Assembly (NCBI GenBank): GCA_003116975.1
Contig: BGKB01000211.1
Span: 30,411-94,410 of the forward strand
Source of the DNA: Aurantiochytrium sp. KH105
Taxonomy: Eukaryota > Sar > Bigyra > Thraustochytrida > Thraustochytriidae
DNA: 64,000 nt
Reading direction: 5' to 3'
Numbering within the stretch: the stretch's first letter is position 1; each line of letters starts with the position of its first letter. Shown here piece by piece: positions 9,636 to 20,684 of the stretch. The translations under genes and the position numbers were made by a program. The notes beneath the pieces are model-generated. The model was not told the origin of the DNA. It searched no databases and saw only the letters and a list, made by a program, of their open reading frames with translations.

Positions 9636-10888
9636 CCCGCGCGCGCTCTCCCTCGCCCGCCCGCCCGCGCGCGCGCAGCGCCGCGCCGCGCAGCGCAGGT
9701 AGGTCGCCTCCGCCTCCTCGAAGTTATCGTTGTGCGCCTCGTCGGGCGCGTCGAGGCCCGGCGCCGACCCTCTGCCGCGGACGACGGAGCTCGCCGCGCT
9801 CACTCACGCGCCGCCGCGCCGAGCGAGGACCCACGCGCGCGGCGCCGGCCGCCGGGCATGGATGGATGGCTGGATGGCTGGATGGATTGCGCCCGCGTCT
9901 CGCGTTTGCGCCTGTGCAGCTCAGCGCAGCTCAGCTCGGACCGCCGTCGCGGACCGCGAGAGCGGCACGCCGCGGCAGCGCTCTCGCTCGCTCGCTCGCT
10001 CGCTCAGCGGGCCGCGCCGGCTCGCGGAGATGGGGCCGCGCGGCCATCGCGACGCAGAGCAGACGGCGTTGCGAGATTGGTTGGAGGAGCTCGCGACGGA
10101 TGGCACGGGCGGCAGGGAGGAGTGGCTGGCTGGGGGGCGGGGCTGGGAGCCACGTATTTGTTTTTTCCCGTCGCAGCCGCGGTCATCGGGCGTCACGGTT
10201 GGATGTGAAGGAGATGCCGTAGGGAGAGGGTGCGCGTCGCGCGCGAATCGCCGCACTGCTGCAAGAGAGAGGGGCATTCGAATGTGAAATATCTACATGG
10301 GCCAGAATGATTGATTTGGACAAACACCGCGAGAGGGATTCTCAACTAAATGGATCAAGACAGAGAACCAATCGAAAAGAGGTCTGCGAACAACAGAAAA
10401 TCAGAGATTGGGCTTCCTTGTCTCTTGTAAAAATTCTTGCAATAATTTCTTGATTCTATCCGTTTTGGTCTCGATTCGATGGCACGCTCGATGATACGAC
10501 TCGGGCTCAAGATTTCTTTGCGCTCGCCTTTTGGTGTTGAGGTTGCCGAAGTGCATCCACACACTGTAAGGAGCTGGATGGCGTTTCCTGCCAATTTCTT
10601 CAAGATCCACAAAGTGAGAGTGATGTGCGTTAAAGTCTTGGACCGAAGTCTTGAGCTACACTTTTGTTCAACCACAAGAATGGAGTGGGTAGTCTTAGCG
10701 ATCTAGCGCCGGGAGAAAAGCAACTTTAGAGTATCGATGCGTCAATACATCGACCAGAAAGTTAGATGAGAGCGACCAGCTCCGTGCAGCATCATTGCAA
10801 ATGCATGCGTTGACGTCCTGCTCCACGTCGAAAGTATTCGTTGGACCAACCCCTTTACCATTGTGGTCCAGTCAAATCATCCTCTTTT
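9636..10888. other. GC- then AT-rich spacer upstream of the lipase
   Basis: Holds an ATGG/CTGG minisatellite (about 9859-9886) and a CTCG microsatellite (about 9980-10010), both in the probable lipase promoter or leader. From about 10270 the base composition drops to AT-rich. No supported gene. Confidence 0.45.
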
Positions 10889-11935
10889 TATAATCTTCAA
10901 GCTCTGACAGAAGCGACGTGAAGCTGAGATATACCGCTCAGCTTCTGCGCACTCAAGCAAGGAACGCTTCCAAGTGATGCCGAGTTTCTACGTTAAGCTG
11001 ATCGACGCTCAAGACGCGTGGTGCATGGTCTATCGGCGAGTTTGCTTGTTGAGCTCGAAGATGTTCGTGGCGTACCGTGATATTGACCAAGTGCCACAAT
11101 CGTCAAGTTGTCATGCCATTGAGGCAGGGCCTCTTCTCAGTGACGCTTTTTTTTTTTTTCTCAAGACAAGCAAGAACGACACTTGACGTACAGCCAAGCA
11201 ACAGAATGTCTTGGTCGCCCGCAGTGCCGTGACGTGGCTATGCAAAAGCTACCTGTCATCATTCTGCATCCTCGCAAAACAAAAGGCTACATTATAAAAT
11301 TCTTCATTTTTTTCTGCAATAACAGCATGGACCGCTCAAGCACATGCCGTGGTAGCACGCCAGAGTGTCATTTTTGTCGTCAACCTTGGCGAGCATGATG
11401 TCTCCAGGGAGGCTGGTGTAGTGGGAGCCGTCCGTGGTGGCCTTGTTAAGGTTGGAGCAGCAGTAGCACGGGATGGTATTGCAAAAAAACAACTGCTTTC
11501 CCTGAGGATAAAGGTAAACGTACCCCGCGGGACAGTGACACGGCCGTTGCATCTCCATAACGTAGCACCCCGTGGTGACGCTGTTGTTATCAAGCTGTGC
11601 GGCGTAGCCAAGCGCCTCAGCAGCAGGCAGCTTGCCGCGCGTGCGCACCATCTCCTCAACTTCTGGTGCATCCATTACGGGTGCTCCATCCAGAATCCAG
11701 CCGATCATGTTGCCAAGCCCAACCTTTGCTTCGCTTCGCCTTGTCCTTTTCTCTTGAGCTCCAAAGCCTTGCAAGCTCTAGCGTGAACGAATCTCTTGGT
11801 GATTGAAGGACTGCTGCAGCTGCTCGCGCTGCACAATTTTGTCTTGGCGAGGCAATGTGTGCACGGCGAGGCGATGTGTGCATGGTACAGCATTGGCATG
11901 CAAAGTGCAGACACGGCTTTCACCTTTAACCTGTG
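10889..11935. repeat. Segmental duplication, copy 1
   Basis: Aligns by eye with 14218-15435 in the same orientation. Shared landmarks are TAATCTTCAAGCTCTGA, the block CAAGCAAGGAACGCTTCCAA, a ~200-bp stretch containing GAAGATGTTCGTGGCGTA, the Cys-rich reading frame, and the upstream block GCGCTGCACAATT. Divergence is clear but modest. An 18-bp internal repeat (GCGAGGC.ATGTGTGCA) at about 11845-11885 is specific to this copy. Confidence 0.85.
11304..11780 (-). pseudogene. Cys-rich protein gene, copy 1, with nonsense codon
   Basis: Paralogue of the gene at 14805-15398, aligned over about 155 residues including the shared blocks EALGYAAQLDN, KVDDKNDTLACY and GPCCYC. A TAG at 11778-11780 replaces the Trp codon (TGG) of the intact copy, so the N-terminal part is cut off. 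The next ATG, at 11708, could still give a 134-residue protein that keeps the whole Cys-rich region, so this may be a shortened gene rather than a dead one. The function is not recognised. Confidence 0.7.
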
Positions 11936-13359
11936 GCTGGCCGGCGGGCGCCCTGGGGCGACCATGAGGCAGGCAGTGCATTAGCTGACTGCTTCGGACA
12001 AAACTTGAAGTGAACGAAGCAAGGGGGTGTGCGCTCTTCTACGTCACTGGAGAACCCACAGATAATTGTACTGGGAGAACCCGCAGGGAGGTGCTGCTAA
12101 GATCGTCCACGAGTTGGCGGCTGGGAATTGACTGTGCAGGCATGCGGCCGCGGCTGCGGCAGCGGACGATGTCCTGCACGTGCCGCGGCCTCTCGCAGCG
12201 ATCGCGCGACAGGAACTGATGCCACGGGACTGCACGGGACTGCACTGCACTGCTCAGCACTGCTCAGCACTGCTCTGCACTGCACACATTACACGCAGCC
12301 GGCACGTGCGTTGCGTGTCCAAGGCTGAGGAGAAAGGTGGCCGGGAGAACGGGGGACTCCCGACACTGCGAATCGTTTCGCTGTCGCTGACCTTATTGGC
12401 CGCTGAGAGACTGTCCAGGAGACGGCGCGTGCTCCCTGCGCCGCGCATGCCCGCTTCCGCAAGCCTGCAGATGAGATGGTGGACGAGGGAGAGCGCGACG
12501 GAGAAAGTTGTGGTGCTCTGCCTGCCAATGGCGCGGAGAGCAGCTTTCGACGGTGGAACGTAAACCGGCCTGGATCGGAGGAAGAAAGGTCCGCCAGGCT
12601 CGCGATCAGCTCCGACTCCGAGAAGATGCACACCTTTGGTGAACGACAGGTCATCCGCCTGTTTTTGCTGAGAGTCTCCCATGTCTATCGACGCCAAGCC
12701 GCAGCCGAGCCGGGAAAACCATAGCAGACGGGCGAACGGGTAGTATTTGACGATATCTTGAAGGCTTGGAGAAAAAGAAGATGATGATTTGACTAAACAT
12801 ACAAGAATTGCCGCTTCGTGCCTAGCACGAATCGGGAAGAGTAGAATGTGACGCAAGTGTTTCTCGTTGGTACTCAGAGAACTTGCGGATAGTTTCGGTT
12901 CTGCCTGCATCGGTCTGCAACTTATTGTCGAGTCCCGACTGCTTGGCTTCAGTGGTAACTAGGTCAAAGACCTAGTCCATCTTCATACGTCAAGTGCTAT
13001 GCTAGCACTATTTTTCGCGCGGACTATCGTCGCTTCCAGTATCCGTTCGTTCAATGAATTCTTCCGTCGTGCACCAGGATCTCAACGCATACTTTGACGG
13101 TGATCCTACGCGGAGCTGATCGCTCGCGTCTAAGCTAACCTGGTCGACGTCCTTATGCATCGATGCTCTAAAGTAGCTTTCCTCCCGGCGCCAGGAACTA
13201 AGACTATCCGCTCCATCTGTGAGGTCAAACAGGGAGGTATGCCAGTGCAGACTGGCGGCAGAAGCCAGCGAAACCTCAAACAAGTCCTTTTCAAGCAAGA
13301 ACGGCGAGGTTGCGACGGTGCTTCGGGATTTTTTACACCTGGTAATTCTTCTTTGTAAC
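11936..13359. other. Accessory spacer between the duplicated copies
   Basis: Contains an ACTGC-rich short repeat at 12233-12290 and a frame of about 200 codons on the minus strand (12254-12910) with no recognisable features, which I do not call. Two short perfect hairpins lie close together at 12958-12976 and 12993-13009. Confidence 0.4.
12958..13009. repeat. Two adjacent short perfect hairpins
   Basis: ACTAGGTC-AAA-GACCTAGT (12958-12976) and AGTGCTA-TGC-TAGCACT (12993-13009), separated by 16 bp. Function unknown. Confidence 0.6.
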
Positions 13360-14188
13360 TCAGCATTGACGAATGGTGCGACTTGCAGCGGTACACTTCT
13401 TCCTGTTCGGGCTCGTCGACTTGTGGTTATTGTCACTGCGCCGACAGTATTGCCGAAGGCGAGGACCGCAATACTGACGTTTGGTCTTCACCTTGGCAAT
13501 CTTTGCCTTAATCTGGGTCCCTCAGCGGAAGCTAGCTGGCTTGGGCCAACCGTGCTGATCAAGAAAAGACTTCATGATTTGCGTGGGCGTCTTGCTCGTT
13601 CGGCGGCCGTAAGAAGTTGAATCTCATTGGCAAATTTGGTTTCCATGCCTTTTCGCCCCCTTCCTGATGACCAAGACTGCATAGCTGCTGCAGCTGCAGC
13701 GTCCTTCGGTGCAAGCTCTCAACTGCCCTCGCCATTCTTCTAGCTTGCTCTCGAGCCTTCTGTTGACTTCCAAGATGCCCGATGATGCGTTCCTCAGAAG
13801 CAAGACACAATCGTCCTGGGAAGTCCTTCTCGAGTTGCGCGCGCATCGCACCTGGCCCCATCTTGCTCGACGAGTTCTCGACGCCTAATCCAAAAAGCTC
13901 TTCGTCTCGCTTCCTGTAAAGACCCATGTAGTCGCTACCGTAAGCCAAGCCGTGATGAGGCCGCCGCGCCCAGCCTTGTCGTTTCGCTCGAAAAAGGTGG
14001 TGTTCCGCGAGCGCATACTCTGGCATATCGCTTTTCCCGTCTCGCAGGCTGATCATCGCTTGCGAGTCATTGCTTGCTAATGGCGATGCGTTATCCAAAC
14101 CGATCGTCTCGCACGCTTGCTCAATTGTATCCTCGTCATCAAGGGCATCATCACGCAAGTCGGTTTCAGTCGAGGCCGTAGCTGGCAT
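13360..14188 (-). pseudogene. Degraded coding relic between the duplicated copies
   Basis: The upstream part (13559-14188) is a 209-residue frame from an ATG at 14188. It has an acidic N-terminus and then protein-like text including MGLYRKRDEELFGLGVEN and a putative domain around MGPGAMRAQLEKDFPGRL. The frame is also open in an acidic stretch upstream of that ATG, back to a TAA near 14220. Downstream, in another frame (13360-13503), a Lys/Cys-rich stretch with CGPRLRQYCRRSDNNHKS looks like a zinc-finger remnant. The mixture suggests a decayed gene or transposon reading frame. I cannot name a family. Confidence 0.3.
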
Positions 14189-14451
14189 GAGCAAGTCCCC
14201 ACTGTCGTCATCATCTTCTTAATCTTCAAGCTCTGATCCAACAAGATATCGTCAACAGAAGAACGCAAGTGCGGGCGCCGAGAGCAGGCAGCCTTGGAAT
14301 GTTGCTGCCGCGAGACAGACGTCAAAGGCACGGAAGCGGCGTGAAGCTGAGTTTGCCGCTCAGCTTCTGCGCCTTCAAGCAAGGAACGCTTCCAAGTGAT
14401 GCAGAGTTCCTACGTCAAGCTGATCGACGCTCAAGACGCGTGGTGCATGAT

Positions 14452-14640
14452 CTATCGGCGATTTTGCTTGTGGAGCTTGAAGATGTTCGTGGCGTAATGT
14501 GGTTTTGACCAAGTGCCACAATTGTCAAGTTGTCACGCCATGTTCATAGTCTATCGGCGATTTTGCTTGTGGAGCTTGAAGATGTTCGTGGCGTACCGTG
14601 GTTTTGACCAAGTGCCACAATTGTCAAGTTGTCACGCCAT
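14452..14640 (+). repeat. 99-bp tandem duplication inside copy 2
   Basis: The block running from CTATCGGCGATTTTGCTTGT to GTCAAGTTGTCACGCCAT occurs twice, starting at 14452 and 14551, nearly identical. Copy 1 has it once. Confidence 0.9.
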
Positions 14641-14804
14641 TCAGGCAGGACCGCCAGTCAGAGGCGCTTTTTTTTTTGGTCAAGATAAGCAAGGACGACA
14701 ATTGCCGTATAGCCAAGCAACAAATTGTCTTGGTCGCCCGCAGTGTCGTGATGTGGCCATCATTCTGGGGCCTCGGAAAACAAAAGGTTGCGCCATGAAA
14801 TTGC

Positions 14805-15398
14805 TCAATTTTTTGTACAATAACAGCATGGACCGGTCCCGCAGTCGTTGACGTAGCATGCCAGGGTGTCATTTTTGTCGTCGACCTTAACGACCAATGT
14901 GTCTCCTTTGGCGTTGATGTAGTGGGTGCCGTCGGTGATGGTCTTGTTAAGGATGACGCAGCAGCCAAACGGGATGGTACTGCATCCTGGCCACAAGCAA
15001 TCTCCCTCGCTAAAGTTGTAAAAGCACCCCACGGGGCAGCGACACGGCCGTTGCAGCTGCACAACGTAGCACCCTGTGGCGGCGCTCTTGTTGTCAAGCT
15101 GTGCGGCGTAGCCAAGCGCCTCAGCCTGAGGCAGCTTGCCGCGCGCGCGCACCATCTCCTCGACTTTTGGAGCGTCCATGACGGGGGTTCCTTTCACAGC
15201 CGAGCCGAACATTCTGCCAACGCCAACTTGCGCTTCGCTTCGCCTTGTCCTTTTCTCTTGAACTCGAAAGCCTTGCGAGCTCCAGCGTGAACGGAGCTCT
15301 CCTTGATCTTGCGATACTGCTGCTCGCGCTGCACAATTTCTGTCTTGGCGAGGCGACGCGTGTGTGCATCGTGCCACTGTCATTGATTGCACCAGCAT
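14805..15398 (-). CDS. Cys-rich protein, copy 2 (intact, unknown function)
   Basis: 197 residues from an ATG at 15398. The C-terminal half has 13 Cys, including CRCPVGC, FGCCV and the end GPCCYCTKN. The N-terminal half is basic (RVQEKRTRRSEAQ). No signal peptide or membrane segment is seen, so the cysteines may bind metal rather than form secretory disulfides; this is inference. It is divergent from the deubiquitinase gene, with 187 bp between starts. It is the full-length partner of the broken copy at 11304-11780. Confidence 0.6.
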   Translation of the reverse strand: MLVQSMTVARCTHASPRQDRNCAARAAVSQDQGELRSRWSSQGFRVQEKRTRRSEAQVGVGRMFGSAVKGTPVMDAPKVEEMVRARGKLPQAEALGYAAQLDNKSAATGCYVVQLQRPCRCPVGCFYNFSEGDCLWPGCSTIPFGCCVILNKTITDGTHYINAKGDTLVVKVDDKNDTLACYVNDCGTGPCCYCTKN

Positions 15399-15585
15399 GC
15401 AAAGTGCAAAAACGGCTTTTACCTCGCTTTTACTCTGTAAAAACCAGGGCCTTCGCCTTGTGTAAAGGCCTATTTTATTTCACTTTATTCTCAAAAGGGG
15501 GCAATCAGGGCCAATTCGACTTACAAAGTTAGAGGCAGCCAAGGCTGGCATTCTCCACCACCTTTTGGGTTTGCGACTTTTTGCA

Positions 15586-17517
15586 ATGCCTTTTGTCGGC
15601 GAGCGAGCAAAGGAAGGGAGCGGAGAGTCTTGCGTGCACACGGCACGCGAGAGAGGCGTGCAGAGGTGGACCGGGATGTGCTTCGAGTGTCGAATTCTAG
15701 GCGCGCTGGCGAATGGCGTGCCGGCGAGCGATGCGGCCGAGGGGCGCGAGAGTCTCGTCAAACCCGAGCTGGAGGGACTTGGCGATCTCGACTTCGCTCC
15801 CTCCGTGGCCGAGGTGGAGGACAAGGAGCTGCGCGACGAGGACGCCGAGACATATCTAAAAGACACGCTGACAGCGCTGCGCGACAACTTTGGCGTTGAA
15901 TTGGTCCCCGTCAAAGTGGACTCGGACGGTTCGTGCCTTCCGCACGCCATCTCGCGGTGTCTCGTGGGCAAGGAGGTCCTGTACGATGCGCTGCGATTGG
16001 CCTTGACGCACGAGCTACGCGAGCATGCTGCGTTTTACCGCGAGATTCTTGGTGCGGGCATGGACGACGAGACCTTTGCCACCTTTTGGCTTGGGATCAT
16101 CGACGAGGCGAAGCCGGTGCATGGTGCCTTGACGGGTCGCTGGCTGGGTCCAGAGCACATCTTGGGTCTGGCCAACGTGTTGCGGAGACCGATCTTACTT
16201 CTCGACTGTCCAAAGCTCATGGCCCAAGACGACAATCGATGTGGACTGTATCTGCCCTTGCGACACGGCCGCGAGGCGTGCGTGCGTGCGGAAGGGCTCG
16301 GCGAGGTGGCCTCACCGCTCGTCATTGGGTGGGCCAACGAGGCCAAGAACCACTTTGTTTCCCTTGTGGCCCCGTCACACAATCGATTACTCGCAAGCGA
16401 GGAAGAGGAATGGACGTCAAGGGCCCGGACGGCGGCGCCGTCGCTTTGGTCAAAGATTGATCAACTCGTCGAAGAGCTACGTTCCAAGTCAAGCAGCGAG
16501 CACGTGGAGATCACCATTCCGCACGACAAGGGACCGGGCGATGTGTGTGTATTGCAAGACCCGGACTCGGGCGAGGAGATATTAGTGCAGATTCCGCCGG
16601 GCAAGGGTCCGGGCGACAGCTTTTTGTGGAATCCCAATGTAGATCATGGTGTGACGCGGCTATATGGGAGCCTCGTGCACTTTTATGCCACGAACCCGCC
16701 CATGTCGCGCGCGCGTGCGGGGCGCACGCTGCACTTGGTGCTCAAAAACCTCGTGGACGCCCTTATGGTGGATCCGGACAAGCTTGAGCAGCGTTCGCGC
16801 CTTCGTTTGGGCAACAAGATGATATTTCGCAACATTGTGTGCGTGAGCGGCGCTGTGGAAGTGCTGCGCGCGGTGGGTTTTGCGGACTTTGTGGAGCCGC
16901 GTTCGGGAGACAAGTTTTTGCGTTTTGAGGGCGATCTTTCGCGCGAGGAGGTGCGCGAGAGTCTCGTGCTGGCGCGGGACGCTTTGGCGTTCATGTTGGA
17001 GGACAAGAGCGCGGTGCGCGGCGCGGGAGAGATTTCTCTGGCTGCTGGTGCGTCGGTCTTGGGTCCTGTGCCGGCGTTTTGTCTACGCGACGAGGCGGGC
17101 GAGCCCGTGCGCGCCTGGGACGCGTACGCTGCGTACACGTTTGGGCACGATCCTGCGCGGGGCGCGGGTTCTGGCGCCTGGGTCTTTGGTCTAGGGAATC
17201 AGCTGCGCATCTCGCGTTCGCGCATGGTGACTTCGCTCATGGGCGCTCTCAAGGACCGGTACCGCGACCTTGCTGCGGGCACTGCTTTTGCGGACATGCC
17301 TTGGGACGACGCCTTTCTGTACGGGGAGCGGCTCAAGCACGTGGAGTGTCCTGCGTGCGACCGCGAGCAGCAGTGGGAGGGTCCGATTGACGGTGTAGGC
17401 GCGGAACTGCGTTCGCAGGCCTGCAGCTTTTGCGGCCATGAGCTTGAGGTGGGTCTCACTGCGCAGCGCCAGATGTCAGCCTTCGTTCACGGCCGTCTGG
17501 CACCCGCCGAGCCGTGA
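15586..17517 (+). CDS. VCPIP1: VCPIP1-like OTU deubiquitinase with PUB domain
   Basis: 643 residues from the first in-frame ATG at 15586. The OTU domain (about 95-265) has Asp114/Cys117 in VDSDGSCLPHAISRCLVG, the text LANVLRRPILLLD that is typical of VCPIP1, and His256 in KNHFVSLV. A middle segment carries two copies of an I-P-x-x-K-G-P-G-D motif. A PUB domain (about 385-470) follows with SGAVEVLRAVGF, the fold that binds the C-terminus of p97/Cdc48. A C-terminal CPAC...CSFC module (Cys 588, 591, 613, 616) should bind zinc. The family removes ubiquitin with p97 during Golgi reassembly and protein-DNA crosslink repair. It is shorter than the ~1200-residue animal protein. Confidence 0.88.
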   Translation: MPFVGERAKEGSGESCVHTARERGVQRWTGMCFECRILGALANGVPASDAAEGRESLVKPELEGLGDLDFAPSVAEVEDKELRDEDAETYLKDTLTALRDNFGVELVPVKVDSDGSCLPHAISRCLVGKEVLYDALRLALTHELREHAAFYREILGAGMDDETFATFWLGIIDEAKPVHGALTGRWLGPEHILGLANVLRRPILLLDCPKLMAQDDNRCGLYLPLRHGREACVRAEGLGEVASPLVIGWANEAKNHFVSLVAPSHNRLLASEEEEWTSRARTAAPSLWSKIDQLVEELRSKSSSEHVEITIPHDKGPGDVCVLQDPDSGEEILVQIPPGKGPGDSFLWNPNVDHGVTRLYGSLVHFYATNPPMSRARAGRTLHLVLKNLVDALMVDPDKLEQRSRLRLGNKMIFRNIVCVSGAVEVLRAVGFADFVEPRSGDKFLRFEGDLSREEVRESLVLARDALAFMLEDKSAVRGAGEISLAAGASVLGPVPAFCLRDEAGEPVRAWDAYAAYTFGHDPARGAGSGAWVFGLGNQLRISRSRMVTSLMGALKDRYRDLAAGTAFADMPWDDAFLYGERLKHVECPACDREQQWEGPIDGVGAELRSQACSFCGHELEVGLTAQRQMSAFVHGRLAPAEP

Positions 17518-17650
17518 TTGTGTTTGTATTTCGATGCTTGTTTTGCTCGTCCTGCTCGTTCTGTTTGTTTGTCTTGCTCGTCTTGCTTGTTGCAGTATAG
17601 TATCCTTTTTTCTTGGCCTGCCATGTCAGCTCCCTGGTTGCTGTTGTCTT

Positions 17651-17664
17651 TCTGTCTGCCTGCC

Positions 17665-17720
<56 letters not shown>

Positions 17721-17722
17721 CT
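17651..17722 (+). repeat. (TGTC)n microsatellite
   Basis: TCTG/TGTC tetranucleotide run of about 70 bp with a few TGCC variants at its left end. Confidence 0.93.
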
Positions 17723-19280
17723 GTCGTGAACAGTGTTCGCAGCAGAGGGGCGCGTGCCCCTCGATTCCATCTAGGCTACTTGCACCAACCTCCTCCGGCG
17801 ATCTTGACGCCGCCTGCAGTTGCAGCTGCTGCTGCAGCTGCAGGCAGCTAAGCTGGCTGACTGGCTGCAGACAGGCAGCTGCAGCTGCAGCCACCTCCGC
17901 TGCCACGTGTGTCGCGTCGCGTTAGATCAGATCGCGTTGCTCTCGTTGTGCTGTCCGTGCTGTCCCGCACACTCCATAACCTTTCCTCCCATCAGACTGA
18001 CCGTGACTGCCAACACCGCAGAGCGAGTGCGTGAGCGAGCGCCCGAGCGAGGGAAGGAGGCACGCGATACCTCCAAGCGGTCCATCCCCGGCGCCTTGCT
18101 CGCAAATCTTCCCGCCTGGGCGCCACGATGCACATGCACGCGCACACGCCCTCCTCCCACGCCCATGTTTACCTTCTCCGGGCGGCCGCGCGCGAAGGCC
18201 TCGCTCGCTCCTTCAAGTTCCCTCCCGCCATCTATTCGTCCATCATGGTCCCTGGAGGCTCCAGCGTCAGCGCGGCGGCCTTGCGCCTGCCGCCACTGGG
18301 CTCACGGCGCTGCACATACAACCCCTGGCCGGGCCGTGTCCGTTACGGCGCCACCGCTGTGAACGATCGATCGACCGATGTCGATGCACGCTTGCCTGCT
18401 CGCTTCCTTGCTTGTTGCTTGCTTGCTTGCTTTCGTCGACCGCCACCGATCGAGGAGAGAACCGCAGTGGCCGGCACCGGCACTGCACTGCAGGCAGACG
18501 GACGCGCGTGGCCGGTTTCCCTGGCTGGCGGATCGTCGCTCGCACAGACAGCTCAGGCGGCCTCCCGCCACCGCTCCTCCTCGCACCGGCCGGGCGGATG
18601 CGGCCGCGTCACTCGCCGCTCCGATGATGGATGCACATGTCCGCGGCGCAGGGCCCGTTCACGGCCGGTGCGCTCGTCGCCAAGTCTCGGTCTCGAGCTC
18701 TCGCAAGCTGGCTGTCGCAAGCTCAAGCTCACGCAGCGCGAGCCTCGAGCCCCCGCCGAGGGCGTTCGTCCTCTCTGCCGTGATGCGAACCTCGCAGCCG
18801 CTGTCTCTGCCGCTCCTGCGCCTGCTCGCGGACTCGCTCGGCGCCCGCCGCGCACCCGAACAGCTCGCGCCTCTGGCCGCAGCTGCGGCCGCCACTGAGT
18901 AGCGCGAGGGTCTGTCTGTCTGCCTGCCTGCCTGCCTGTCTGTCTGTCGGTGGGTCGGTCTCCCGTTCGACCGACCAGCCGCGCCCGGCCGGGTCCGTTG
19001 CGCCTTGGCCCCTCGCTCCCTCGCTCGCGACCGCCCTGCTCCCGCGCCGCGGTCCCCGGCCACGCGAGCGGCGACGCTGCCGCGAGGCTTGCCCCGTCGC
19101 GCGGCATCTAGGGGCGTCGCGGCGACCCGCGCGGGGCTCCGGCGCGGCGAGGAGCGACGATGGGACAACCGAGGCAGGTTTTCCTTTCCCCGGCGCCGCC
19201 TCGCGCGCGCCTTGTCCACCGTGCGAGCGCGAGTTTGGCGCTGCTCGCCGGCAGGGACGGCAAGAAGGAAGGAAAAACGG

Positions 19281-19282
19281 GA

Positions 19283-19318
<36 letters not shown>

Positions 19319-19320
19319 AA
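19281..19320 (+). repeat. (GAAA)10 microsatellite
   Basis: Ten perfect units. Confidence 0.95.
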
Positions 19321-20647
19321 CCTGGCCTGGCAGAGCAGGGAGGGTGCGCGGCGCCATGAACAGCGAGCGGCCAACGCCTGGCTGGCCGCTCCCTCGCTCG
19401 GAACTGGACTCCGCCTGCACGAGGCGGCCGGTGCGGGCGTGAGCGAGCGTGCGGTAGCCTAGGTAGGAGGAGTAAAGCATCGAGTTTTTGTTGGTTGGGT
19501 GGTTGACGAGGCCTTCGCAGCCTCCTGCAGCGCGCGCCGCCGCAGTGCCGCTGCCGTGAACGGGACTGAGCGCCGCGCGAACTTCCTTCCTTGCTTCCTG
19601 CCTGCCTGCCTCCTGCGCTTGCCCCGCCTCGAGCCCGATCGATCAATCGCTCGCTCGGCCACGCGCGCGGGGAGGGCGCGAGGCTGGGCGCGGCTGGTCT
19701 GGACTCGCGCGGCGGAGCTGCGTTCTTGGTCGGCCGCCGTGGCGTGGAGCGTCTGCACGGGCGGCTGGCTGCGACGCGGGAGATGGCGAGACTTTTGTTT
19801 GTTCCTCTGGAAGAATTCGGAGGGAAAGAAATCCCGATTTCAAGTTGTGTTCTCGCGCCCTTCCTCCCTCCGCCTGCCACGGCTGGCCGGCGGCTCCCAC
19901 CCACGCACCCACGCACCCACGAAAGCGCTGCGCCGCGCCGCACGGGCCCGGCCCCGACGAGGGAGGGAGGGAGGACGGCCGAGCAAGCGTCATGCGCGGG
20001 CGAGGCGGGCGAGTTTGTCTCTCTGTCTCTCGCTCCCTCCCTCCGGGCCCGTTTCGATTCAAAAAACTGTGTTTCAAAGTCTCTCCGTGCGCCGGCGGGG
20101 TGGGTTTTGAATTCCAGTTTCGACTGTGAATTCCAAGTTTTGAATTCCGGGATTTGAAAAAAGTCGAAAGCAAGGCAGGCAGAGAGCAGCAAAGAAGGAA
20201 AGAAGGAAAGAAAGAAGCCGGGCGCCTCCGTGGAGGAGTCTCGTCGCGCCTCGACTCCGATCTCGCCGCGCCCGCGCCAGCCCGCCCGCCCGCCAGCCCG
20301 CCCGCCCGCCAGCCAGCCAGTGCGCCATCCCCGCCGCCTCCGCTCGCTCGCTCGCCCGCCCGCCGGCCTCGCTTCGCGGAGTCGCTCTCGAGCTCGGAGG
20401 GATCAGACACAGCGAAGACCGCCATCGCGAGCTGCGCGAGGCTGCTGCGACCGCGACTCCGCTCCCGCCGCCTCCGCGCCCGCCGCGGCCAGAGCTGCGC
20501 TGCGCCGCTGCGCCGCTGCGCCGCGCGCGCAGACTCGCAGGCGCGCTCGCCCGCGGCCTCGAGGCGCGAGACCGAGGCGATCGACCGACCGACCGACCGA
20601 CCGGCCGGCCACTGTCCATTCTCGCCCCTCGTGCGCAGAGCAAGCGC

Positions 20648-20684
20648 GGCCAGGCCAGGCCAGGCCAGGCCAGGCCAGGCCAGG
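20648..20684 (+). repeat. (GGCCA)7 microsatellite
   Basis: About seven perfect pentanucleotide units. Confidence 0.9.

Larger units (their letters stand above)
14218..15435. repeat. Segmental duplication, copy 2
   Basis: Homologous to 10889-11935. It differs by an insertion of about 100 bp near 14240-14340 and by an internal 99-bp tandem duplication (14452-14640). Confidence 0.85.

Noticed and set aside
12254-12910. 218-codon minus-strand frame
   Set aside because: No recognisable protein features, and it runs through the ACTGC-type repeat.
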